From CAWDZK01 sp963807005 (GTDB lineage: Bacteria; Actinomycetota; Actinomycetes; JACCUZ01): a stretch of DNA of 64,000 bases. Numbering within the stretch: the stretch's first letter is position 1; the number at the start of each line of letters is the position of its first letter. Below the pieces are notes generated by a model that did no database searches, was not told where the DNA came from, and saw only the letters and a list, made by a program, of their open reading frames with translations. The stretch spans positions 1 to 64,000 of the forward strand of contig CAWDZK010000001.1 of the NCBI GenBank assembly GCA_963807005.1, written 5' to 3'. Position numbers and translations under genes: made by a program. Shown in pieces: positions 1 through 6,952 of the stretch.

Positions 1-40
1 ACGGATCAGAAGGTTAGGGGTTCGAATCCCTTCGGGCGCG
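1..40 (+). tRNA. tRNA-Arg(ACG), 3' part only
   Basis: The window starts at the anticodon (ACG at 1-3). The 3' half of the anticodon stem, the variable loop, the T arm (AGGGG TTCGAAT CCCTT) and the acceptor strand CGGGCGC follow, with discriminator G at 40. CCA is not encoded. The 5' half lies outside the window. The T-loop to acceptor segment is repeated at 730-747, so this gene looks like the attachment site of a small insertion. Confidence 0.9.
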
Positions 41-41
41 C
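24..41 (+). repeat. 18-bp direct repeat, copy 1 (tRNA-Arg 3' end)
   Basis: GAATCCCTTCGGGCGCGC here is identical to 730-747. This copy is the T-arm/acceptor end of tRNA-Arg(ACG), a usual att site of tyrosine-recombinase elements. Together the two copies bracket about 690 bp. Confidence 0.8.
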
Positions 42-51
42 ATCGTGCGAT

Positions 52-84
52 GTCCCGCGACACCGTTGACAGGTGTTGCGGGAC
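52..84 (+). terminator. hairpin after tRNA-Arg, probable terminator
   Basis: Inverted repeat of 13 bp (arms 52-64 and 72-84, one G-T wobble) around a 7-nt loop, starting 12 bases after the tRNA. No T-run follows, which is normal for high-GC actinobacterial terminators. It lies inside the repeat-bracketed insert, so it may have come with the insert. Confidence 0.5.
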
Positions 85-308
85 TTCGTGCATCTCAGGG
101 TCGTGTCGGGTGAGGGCGTGGTGCCCGGTGGAGCGGCCGGCGGGCGACGCAACGACCTCCAGGCCCGACACGGACTGCGGTCCCGCGAAGCGCTCGAGGC
201 TCGACTCTTGCTACCGTTCCGGGGCTGGGTCTTGCGGATCGACCGTCCCCAACCGGATGACCGGACCCGGCTACCACCTCCGCGCAGCCGAACCACGCGG
301 AGGTCTCC

Positions 309-731
309 ATGCTCTTTCTCGTCGTTGTGCCGATCCTTGCCGGGATCACGATCGCAGTGCAGGCCTGGCTCATCGGGGGGATGGCTGAGTCCAGCTCGCC
401 GCTCGCCATCTCGCTGGCCCTCATGCTGGCGGGTGTGTGCGTCGGTTCAGCATGGTCGCTGGTGCAACACGAGTGGGGGACCGTGGGCCTCGTCGTTCGG
501 CAGTGGTGGTGGGTTCCGCTCGGCGTCGCGGGGTGGATCATTGTGGCGGTCCTCGGTTGGTCAGCGAACCGCCTCGGGGTCGCCACCGCCCTCGGTCTTG
601 TGGTCGCGTCTCAGCTGGTTGCCGGAGCGGTCATCGACGTCCTGGCCGGCGAGCAACGGAACTCGCTCAGCTCGATGGCGGGTGCCCTCTTGGTGACGGC
701 CGGCGCGCTGCTCATGCTTCGTCCGAGCTGA
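309..731 (+). CDS. YdcZ/DUF606-type DMT superfamily membrane protein
   Basis: A 140-residue, almost entirely hydrophobic protein with about four or five membrane segments (near 1-22, 30-50, 62-84, 90-112 and 118-138). The pattern 'GWSANRLGVATALGLVVASQL' region, ending in a conserved-looking small-residue helix, resembles the YdcZ branch of the drug/metabolite transporter superfamily. The substrate is unknown. The ATG has a good ribosome site (GCGGAGG, 297-303). Its TGA stop lies at 729-731, within the edge of the second tRNA-tail repeat, so the gene fills the mini-island. Family assignment is moderately sure; function is not established. Confidence 0.65.
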   Translation: MLFLVVVPILAGITIAVQAWLIGGMAESSSPLAISLALMLAGVCVGSAWSLVQHEWGTVGLVVRQWWWVPLGVAGWIIVAVLGWSANRLGVATALGLVVASQLVAGAVIDVLAGEQRNSLSSMAGALLVTAGALLMLRPS

Positions 732-747
732 ATCCCTTCGGGCGCGC
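730..747 (+). repeat. 18-bp direct repeat, copy 2 (orphan tRNA-Arg tail)
   Basis: Exact copy of 24-41 with no tRNA body upstream of it. It overlaps the last two bases of the stop codon of the YdcZ-like gene and marks the right edge of the mini-island. The neighbouring SRPBCC gene ends 5 bp away. Confidence 0.8.
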
Positions 748-751
748 CCAC

Positions 752-1282
752 TCACGAGCCGTGCTGGGTGATGTCGGCGGCCAGCTCCTGATAGGCCGGG
801 TGGAGCTCCTGCCACCGCGCCCGCGCGTCGCAGTGTTCACGGCCGGCGAGGTAGGCGGCGAGGTCTTCGACGTGCACCTGGTCTCCTGCCCCGTAAGCCG
901 CGATGTGGTCCAGGGGCAGGCCGCGGTCCTCGATGACCAGGATGGTGTGGTCGCCGTCGGCGGTGAGCGTCGCCTCGATGACGCCGTCCGGTTCGTCCGG
1001 GGACTTGGTCAGGACCAGGAGTCGCTGCGGGGGCTCGCACAGCTCCACCCGACCCGTGCCCTCCCATCCGCTGGCGAAGTAGCGTGCGCGGAACTCACCA
1101 CCGAGGCGCAGATCGCCGTCCACCTCCCCGAGCCAGCGGGCGAGGCGGCCGGGATCGGTCAGCGCAGACCACAGGTCCTCGATGTCGGTGTCGAACCGGT
1201 CTTCCAGGCGTACGACGCCCCTGCCGTCTGCTGCTCGCAGCGTGCCCAGGGTGCGCACGCTTGCAGGTGTGTCGGCGGTCAT
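752..1282 (-). CDS. SRPBCC / AHSA1-like protein
   Basis: A 176-residue START-like (SRPBCC) protein. The N-terminal half reads as an AHSA1-type fold ('RFDTDIEDLWSALTDPGRL', then 'WLGEVDGDLRLGGEF'), a hydrophobic ligand-binding cavity family. It is translated from an ATG that overlaps the TGA of the ArsR gene by one base, with AAGGAG just upstream, so the two are translationally coupled. ArsR plus SRPBCC pairs are common in actinobacteria; the ligand or client is usually unknown. An in-frame upstream start at 1351 would lie inside arsR and is rejected. Confidence 0.8.
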   Translation of the reverse strand: MTADTPASVRTLGTLRAADGRGVVRLEDRFDTDIEDLWSALTDPGRLARWLGEVDGDLRLGGEFRARYFASGWEGTGRVELCEPPQRLLVLTKSPDEPDGVIEATLTADGDHTILVIEDRGLPLDHIAAYGAGDQVHVEDLAAYLAGREHCDARARWQELHPAYQELAADITQHGS

Positions 1283-1605
1283 CAGGTGCTCCTTCGGACA
1301 CGCTTGCCGCGTGCGATCTCGGTGTGCAGGGCATCCAGCCGTTGTTCCCACAGCGTCAGGTGTCGACTCAGCCAGTCGTTGATCTCGGCGAGCGGCTGCG
1401 GGCGGAGGGAGTAGACCCGCCGCTGCGCTTCCTGGCGGACCTCGACCAGGCCCGCCTCCCGCAGCACCCGCAGGTGCCGCGAGACGCCGGGGCGGGCAAT
1501 CGGTAGGAGCGAAGCGAGCTCACCCGCGGTGGCCGGACCGTCAGCAAGGGTCTCCAGCATGGTCCGTCGGCTGTCGTCCGCGAGCGCCCTCAGGGCAGCT
1601 TCCAT
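1282..1605 (-). CDS. ArsR-family transcriptional regulator
   Basis: A 107-residue winged-helix regulator: 'LADDSRRTMLETLADGPAT', a recognition helix around 'RPGVSRHLRVLREAGLVEV' (about 38-56), then a wing 'EAQRRVYSLRP'. No metal-binding Cys cluster is visible, so it belongs to the non-metal ArsR group often paired with SRPBCC proteins. It is first in a two-gene operon. The intergenic region towards the divergent SDR gene contains two GTTACG repeats (1626-1631, 1642-1647) that could be its operator. Confidence 0.85.
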   Translation of the reverse strand: MEAALRALADDSRRTMLETLADGPATAGELASLLPIARPGVSRHLRVLREAGLVEVRQEAQRRVYSLRPQPLAEINDWLSRHLTLWEQRLDALHTEIARGKRVRRST

Positions 1606-1625
1606 GCGACCTTTGTACCCGACCC

Positions 1626-1647
1626 GTTACGTACCCGTCAAGTTACG
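1626..1647. promoter_or_regulatory. GTTACG direct repeats, possible ArsR operator
   Basis: GTTACG occurs twice, 16 bp apart, in the 129-bp gap between the divergent arsR-type and SDR genes. The placement suits an autoregulatory site. Assignment rests on position only. Confidence 0.25.
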
Positions 1648-1734
1648 CAACGTCCCTCGACCGCCGCCCCGCTGGTGTGGTGCCGGGGCGTGCCTGTGAC
1701 GCTGGGACCTCGACCACGGTGCAGGAGTGACCTG

Positions 1735-2661
1735 ATGGCCTTTTCGCGAGACTCGGTGCCGGACCTGACCGGACGGACTGCGGTGATCACCGGCGCGAAC
1801 GGTGGCCTCGGCCTGCAGACGGCGAAAGTCCTCGCCGGCAAGGGCGCGCACGTGGTGATGGCGGTGCGAAACCAGCAGAAGGCGGCCGAGGCGGTCGAGC
1901 AGATCCGCGCCGAGACCCCGCACGCCTCGCTGGAGCTGGTGGAGCTGGACCTCGCGTCCCAGGAGTCCGTGCGCATGGCGGCGAAGCAGATCCTGGCGGC
2001 CCACGACCGCATCGACATCCTGGTCAACAACGCCGGGCTGATGGCGATGCCGGAACGCACGACCGTCGACGGCTACGAGATGCAGCTCGGCGTCAACCAC
2101 CTCGGGCACTGGACCCTCACCGCGCTGCTGATGCCGGCGCTGCTGGCCGCACCCGCGGCCCGGGTGGTGACCGTGACAAGCACCGCCCACCACATCGGTC
2201 GGCGGGTCGACCCGGACAACCCGCACCTGCACGGCAGCTACGACCCGTGGCGCGCGTACGGCCAGTCCAAGCTGGCCAACTACCATTTCGCACTCGGACT
2301 GCAGCGTCAGTTCGAGTCAGCCGGCGTGACTGCGCAGAGCCTCATCGCACACCCCGGGCTCTCGCACAGTGACCTGCAGACCACCACTGTCGCGGAAGGT
2401 GGTGGCGGCGTCATGGGTCCCTTCTGGGCCTGGATGGCGCGCCACACCGGCATGGCGCTGGAGGACGGCGCGATGCCACAGGTCCGAGCGGCGACCGATC
2501 CGGGAGCGAGGGGCGGGGAGTTCTACGGTCCCAGGTTCGTCAACAACGGTCGGGCGGTGCGCCTGCCGGTGGTGCGGCCGGGCGCCGGTTCGGCGATCGC
2601 GAGCCTGTGGCAGGTCTCCGAGCGCGAGACCGGGGTCCCCCTCGACGTCCGGGCCTCGTGA
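1735..2661 (+). CDS. SDR-family oxidoreductase (retinol dehydrogenase-like)
   Basis: A 308-residue short-chain dehydrogenase with every family signature: nucleotide-binding TGANGGLG (19-26), NNAG after strand 4, and the catalytic YGQSK (Tyr175, Lys179). The long C-terminal part resembles the WW-oxidoreductase/retinol dehydrogenase-like branch that acts on lipophilic alcohols or ketones with NADP(H). The ATG at 1735 has AGGAG 8 bp upstream; the longer frame from 1675 lacks a ribosome site. It is divergent from the ArsR-SRPBCC pair and may share regulation. The substrate cannot be told. Confidence 0.85.
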   Translation: MAFSRDSVPDLTGRTAVITGANGGLGLQTAKVLAGKGAHVVMAVRNQQKAAEAVEQIRAETPHASLELVELDLASQESVRMAAKQILAAHDRIDILVNNAGLMAMPERTTVDGYEMQLGVNHLGHWTLTALLMPALLAAPAARVVTVTSTAHHIGRRVDPDNPHLHGSYDPWRAYGQSKLANYHFALGLQRQFESAGVTAQSLIAHPGLSHSDLQTTTVAEGGGGVMGPFWAWMARHTGMALEDGAMPQVRAATDPGARGGEFYGPRFVNNGRAVRLPVVRPGAGSAIASLWQVSERETGVPLDVRAS

Positions 2662-2676
2662 CCCGGCGGGGGCCCG

Positions 2677-4794
2677 CTAGTCCAGGGTGAGGACCAGCTG
2701 GATGCCGCTGCCGCTCTCCCGGGTCCCGATGATCAGGTCGTTCGAGCTGGACGTGGCGATCCCCAGCGACAGGGCGGATCCCAGGGCGGCCTGGACCTCG
2801 GCGACCGTCAGGTCGACGGTGTAGCTCGTGCCGGGCGAGGTGCCCTTGAGCCGGCCGATGGTCGTCCCGAGCCCCGGCTTGTTCCGGTAGGTCAGACCGG
2901 ACTCGGTCCAGTTGTCCTTGTTCGTCAGCCGGAAGTTGGCCTGCCCGGTCGACCCGCTGTCGGTGACCGGCACCACCAGCGTCGCCGCCTGCACGGTCCG
3001 CCCGGCGTACGCGGACAGGTCGTACCGGAGGAACCCCTTGGACAGCGGGCTGCCGTCCACGACCAGGGAGCCCGCCGAGCCGAAGTTCGCCGAGGGGTCG
3101 TCGGCGCTGACGTAGGTGTCGTCGGTCACCGGGACCGTCACCTCTCCGCTGCCACCGCCACCATCCGAGGCAGCTGCGGTGGTGAAGGACCAGGACACCG
3201 GCGCCTCGAGAGCATTGCCGGCCGTGTCGGTCATCGCCGTGGTGACCGCGGCGGTGTACTCCGTGTCGGCGGCAAGCGGGTCTGATGGCGTCAACACCGC
3301 CTTCTTGGCGCCGGCGTCGTAGGACACCGTCGCCGGAACGGCGGTGCCTCCCGAGTCGGTCAACGACATGCTCGAGCCGTCGACGGTGCTGGCGTCCAGC
3401 ACCTCGGAGAACGTGGCCGTGACCGGGTCACCGACCGGCACTCCCGTGTCGCCGGACCCGGGAACGGTGCTCACGACGGTGGGTGCAGTGGTGTCGTCGG
3501 GCGGCGGCGAGCTGGCTCCGAGTGACATCTCGGCGTGGAAGTAGCGGTGCGCATCCCCGTCGGTCGCGATGCCGACCAGTCCGGTCGTGGCGTCGACCGG
3601 GTCCTTCGTGGTGGACACGTTGTTGATGGAGGCGCCGGACCACTGGATGAACGGTGCGCCCTTCTCGGCCTTGTTGAAGCTGGCGTTGGTCACCGACCCG
3701 AGCGGAGCGGTCTTGTAGTAGACCGAGCCGCCGCCCTCGTCGGACTGCAGCAGGATGAGCTGCCGGTTGGTCCGGTCCAGCGCCAGCTGCGGTCGGGTGA
3801 GGTCCAGCGACTTCTGGGCGGCGACCGCGCTCGTCCAGGTGCCCGAGCTGCTCCTCGTCAGCACGACGATGCTCGGCGAGGTCGCCGGGTCGGCCGGGTC
3901 GTCGCCGAGCGACGTCTTGACCGCGGCGTAGAGCCGACCCTGGTCGTCGCCCAGCAGGCTCTTGAGGTTCAGGTGGTCATCGGCGATGCGGCTGCCCTCG
4001 AGCGGGGTCTCGGAGGTCCAGACGCTGTCCGGGTCGGTGTCGTTGTGCACCGAGAACCGGAAGGCGTGCGACTGCTGGTCGGACCAGAGGACGCCGATCT
4101 TCCCGTTGAGGTTCACCAGCGCCGAGATGTCGTCGGACTTCACCGTGGTGTCGACACCGGGGATCGTGAACGCCTGGCCCCAGCTGCTGTCGCTCGTCGT
4201 CGTGTGGGCGACCCAGACGGTGGAGCTGCGGGTGAAGGTCAGCCACAGACGACCGAGGCTGTCGCGGTCCATCGTCACCGACTCCGCACCGCCGGCGCCA
4301 CCGACGGTGACGGGGAAGCCGCTGTCCTTGCTGTACTGCTGGTTCGACGACGAGTACGAGTAGCGGGTGACCTTCACCTTGCCCTTCGAGCCGGGCGCTC
4401 GGCTCGCGACGTAGAGCTTGTCGTTGGTCCACATCGCGTCGCCAGTGCTCTTCTTGCGCCCGTCGACGACGGTGCCGGTGTTGCGCCAGACGTGGTCGGT
4501 GCCGAGCTGGTGGATCTTCACCTTCGAGCTGTCGAGCATGAGCGCCCACCAGGACCCGTCGTTCCACCACAGCTTGCTCTGCGGCTTGTCCGCGCTGGGC
4601 GAGGTGTTGACGGTGCTGGCGTACAGCGGCCCCTCGTAGGTCACCGGGGGGGACGCCGCCGCCGATGCCGACACCTGTCCCAGGGCGAGCATGCTCACGC
4701 CGACCACGGTCAGCGCGAACCAGCGCCGTCGTGGTGAGCGCTGCTCCTGGCGGCGGTGCAGCCCCGATCGGGGTGTCGTCTTCCGGTGCTTCAT
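2677..4794 (-). CDS. secreted protein with Big_5 and DNRLRE domains
   Basis: A 705-residue exported protein. A basic N-terminus and a hydrophobic core ending ASASAAA (about 24-47) form a signal peptide. Residues 50-430 are beta-rich with repeated W/D/G motifs, possibly a propeller-like fold, not assigned. A Pro/Asp linker leads to a Big_5 (SbsA Ig-like) domain near 435-545 ('PTVVSTVPGSGDTGVPVGDP'), and the C-terminus (about 555-705) is a DNRLRE/CBM96-like domain ('VTDDTYVSADDPSANFGS', 'FLRYDLSAYAGRTVQAATL'). There is no sortase motif or membrane anchor, so it is probably released or held by carbohydrate. No enzyme motif was seen. Confidence 0.75.
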   Translation of the reverse strand: MKHRKTTPRSGLHRRQEQRSPRRRWFALTVVGVSMLALGQVSASAAASPPVTYEGPLYASTVNTSPSADKPQSKLWWNDGSWWALMLDSSKVKIHQLGTDHVWRNTGTVVDGRKKSTGDAMWTNDKLYVASRAPGSKGKVKVTRYSYSSSNQQYSKDSGFPVTVGGAGGAESVTMDRDSLGRLWLTFTRSSTVWVAHTTTSDSSWGQAFTIPGVDTTVKSDDISALVNLNGKIGVLWSDQQSHAFRFSVHNDTDPDSVWTSETPLEGSRIADDHLNLKSLLGDDQGRLYAAVKTSLGDDPADPATSPSIVVLTRSSSGTWTSAVAAQKSLDLTRPQLALDRTNRQLILLQSDEGGGSVYYKTAPLGSVTNASFNKAEKGAPFIQWSGASINNVSTTKDPVDATTGLVGIATDGDAHRYFHAEMSLGASSPPPDDTTAPTVVSTVPGSGDTGVPVGDPVTATFSEVLDASTVDGSSMSLTDSGGTAVPATVSYDAGAKKAVLTPSDPLAADTEYTAAVTTAMTDTAGNALEAPVSWSFTTAAASDGGGGSGEVTVPVTDDTYVSADDPSANFGSAGSLVVDGSPLSKGFLRYDLSAYAGRTVQAATLVVPVTDSGSTGQANFRLTNKDNWTESGLTYRNKPGLGTTIGRLKGTSPGTSYTVDLTVAEVQAALGSALSLGIATSSSNDLIIGTRESGSGIQLVLTLD

Positions 4795-5039
4795 TACGCC
4801 CCCAAGACGCTCGGCTCAGTCTGTGCGGGTGGCGAATCGCGGGCCCCTCGACCCGGTGACGGGTCAGGACATGTCACGCGTTCAACTGCGAAGCCGTCCG
4901 TACGGCTGGCCACCCGATGCGCCCATACTTGCGTGAGTAGCCCACGCCTGTACTCGGCCGAGCAGCGGATTGTTCTGGCCCTAAGGGCTGGTCCGAGTCG
5001 TCCCTTCGCCACGCCCCGTCACCCGTGGTCGACCGCTGG

Positions 5040-6251
5040 TCACTCAGAGCGCATGGCGACGGCGGCGGGCAGACGGGCCGCGCGCCGTGCCGGGTAGAAG
5101 CCGAACACGAGCCCGACGACGAAAGCGGCGCCGAGGGCGACGAGCAACGCCATCGGGTCCAGCACCGTCTGCCAGCCGGCCAGGTCGCTGATCACGCTCG
5201 CGCTGCCGACCCCGAGCCCGACCCCGATGACGCCACCGACGGCGCACAGCGCGAGCGCCTCGATGAGGAACTGACCCTGGATGTGGGCCGGCTCGGCTCC
5301 CACCGCCTTGCGGATGCCGATCTCGCGGGTCCGCTCGGTGACGGACACCAGCATGATGTTCATGATGCCGATGCCGCCCACGATGAGAGCGATGGCGCCG
5401 AGGCCGAGGGTGAGTGCCTCGAAGGTGGAGGTCGCGGCCTGGGCCGTGGTGATGATCTCGGTCTGGTCCTCGGTGCCGAAGTCCTCTCCGCGACCCGGCA
5501 GGATGCGGTGCCGCTCCAGCAGCAGCTCGTCGATGCCGTCCATGGTCTCCGCCACGAGTTCCTGGCTGGCGACCTGCACCGAGGCGGACCGGACCTTCTC
5601 GCCGCCGAAGAGCACGCGCTTGGCCACGGTCAGCGGGACGAACGCCTGGTTGTCGAGGTTCTCGTCACCCAGGTTGCCCTTGGGGGCGAACACGCCGACG
5701 ACGGTGAACTCGCGATCGAGCATCCGGATGTTGCGCCCGACCGCACTCGAGTCCGGGAACAGCCGCCCGGCCGTCTTCCCGCCGAGCACGACGACCTGCC
5801 GTCCGAGGCGGGTGTCGTCTGCGGCGAGCAGCCGGCCTTCTGCCGCCGCGTAGTGATGGATCCGTTGGTACAGCGGGGTGATGCCGGACACGAACGGGCT
5901 GGCCTGCACCCGGCCGGACGAGACGACCAGTCCCTCGACGTTCTGGCGAGGTGCGACGGCCGTGACGCCGGGCAAGGCGGCGACGGCGTCCAGGTCCTCC
6001 TGCGTCAGGGTCCGGTCGGTGGCGGACTGGGTCCCGTCGGGCTGCACCACGAACTCGCCGTCCAGGATGATGATGTTGGGACCGAGCCGGTTCAGGTCGG
6101 CCTCGACGCCGCGTCGGGCCCCGGCGCTCACCGCGGTCAGTGCCACCAGCGAGGCCACGCCGATGATCACCCCGAGGGCGGTGAGCACGCCGCGGAGCCA
6201 GTTGGCGCGCAGGGCGTGGACGGCCAGCCGGACCAGCTCGGGAAGGCTCAT
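5040..6251 (-). CDS. MacB/FtsX-type ABC transporter permease
   Basis: A 403-residue permease: one N-terminal membrane helix (about 20-42, 'GVIIGVASLVALTAVSAGA'), a large extracytoplasmic MacB_PCD domain (45-260), then three helices in the FtsX domain (about 280-395), with the family motif 'TREIGIRKAVGA' before the last part. It is last in a three-gene operon; its ATG overlaps the ATPase stop by 4 bp (ATGA). MacB-like exporters move lipids, peptides or drugs by mechanotransmission. The cargo is unknown here. Confidence 0.9.
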   Translation of the reverse strand: MSLPELVRLAVHALRANWLRGVLTALGVIIGVASLVALTAVSAGARRGVEADLNRLGPNIIILDGEFVVQPDGTQSATDRTLTQEDLDAVAALPGVTAVAPRQNVEGLVVSSGRVQASPFVSGITPLYQRIHHYAAAEGRLLAADDTRLGRQVVVLGGKTAGRLFPDSSAVGRNIRMLDREFTVVGVFAPKGNLGDENLDNQAFVPLTVAKRVLFGGEKVRSASVQVASQELVAETMDGIDELLLERHRILPGRGEDFGTEDQTEIITTAQAATSTFEALTLGLGAIALIVGGIGIMNIMLVSVTERTREIGIRKAVGAEPAHIQGQFLIEALALCAVGGVIGVGLGVGSASVISDLAGWQTVLDPMALLVALGAAFVVGLVFGFYPARRAARLPAAVAMRSE

Positions 6252-6952
6252 GTCACCGACCCCGCTGCGACCGGCCGCACGGCCTCCTCGGCGTCCACCC
6301 GCCCGTCCAGCATGTGCACGATGCGGGTGCCGCGCTCGGCCACCTCGCGGGAGTGGGTGACCAGCACGACCGTGGCTCCCCGGGCATGCACACCGGCGAG
6401 CACGTCGAGCACCTCCGCCGCGCTGCGCGAGTCGAGGTTCCCGGTCGGCTCGTCCGCGAGCACCACGTCCGGGTCGATCACCATCGCCCGGGCAACGGCC
6501 ACCCGCTGCTGCTGACCGCCGGAGAGCTGGTTCGGCAGGTGCAGCGCCCGGTCAGCAAGGCCCACGGCGGCCAGCGCAGCCTCGGCCCTCTGGCGGCGGC
6601 GGTTGCGCGGCACCCGGGCGTACACCAGCGGCAGCTCCACGTTCTGCAGCGCCGTGGTGCGGGGCACCAGGTTGAAGCTCTGGAAGACGAAGCCGATGCG
6701 CTCCCGGCGCACCCGCGCGGCCTTGCGCTCGTCGAAGCCCGCCACATCCTCACCCGCCAGCCGGTACTGCCCGGCCGAGGGCGACTCCAGGCAGCCCAGG
6801 ATCGAGAGGAGCGTCGTCTTGCCCGAGCCCGACGGGCCCATGATCGCGACGAGCTCCCCGGGCGACACCGCGAGGTCGACGCCGCGCAGGGCGTCGACGC
6901 CGACCTCGCCGGCTGCGAAACGCTTGCGCAGCCCGACCGTCTCGATGACCAT
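6248..6952 (-). CDS. MacB/LolD-type ABC transporter ATPase
   Basis: A 234-residue ATP-binding subunit with Walker A GPSGSGKTT (about 38-46), signature LSGGQQQRVAVARAM, Walker B VVLADEPTGNLD and the switch His (VTHS). The 'DEPTGNLD' form is typical of the LolD/MacB/FtsE group. Its start overlaps the last base of the adaptor stop, and its end overlaps the permease by 4 bp, so the three genes form one transcript. Confidence 0.92.
   Translation of the reverse strand: MVIETVGLRKRFAAGEVGVDALRGVDLAVSPGELVAIMGPSGSGKTTLLSILGCLESPSAGQYRLAGEDVAGFDERKAARVRRERIGFVFQSFNLVPRTTALQNVELPLVYARVPRNRRRQRAEAALAAVGLADRALHLPNQLSGGQQQRVAVARAMVIDPDVVLADEPTGNLDSRSAAEVLDVLAGVHARGATVVLVTHSREVAERGTRIVHMLDGRVDAEEAVRPVAAGSVT

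Larger units (their letters stand above)
42..747. mobile_element. mini-island bracketed by tRNA-Arg 3'-end repeats
   Basis: The segment between the two 18-bp copies of the tRNA-Arg 3' end holds a hairpin and a single gene (309-731). No integrase, excisionase or transposase is present. The geometry, with an intact tRNA end on one side and an orphan tRNA tail on the other, is what site-specific integration leaves behind. The segment may be a deletion remnant or a small element moved by an integrase acting in trans. The mobile origin is inferred from the repeat; the repeat itself is exact. Confidence 0.55.

Noticed and set aside
5025..6515. plus-strand frames opposite the MacB-like operon
   Set aside because: Glu/Asp/Gly/Arg-rich shadows of the minus-strand permease and ATPase.
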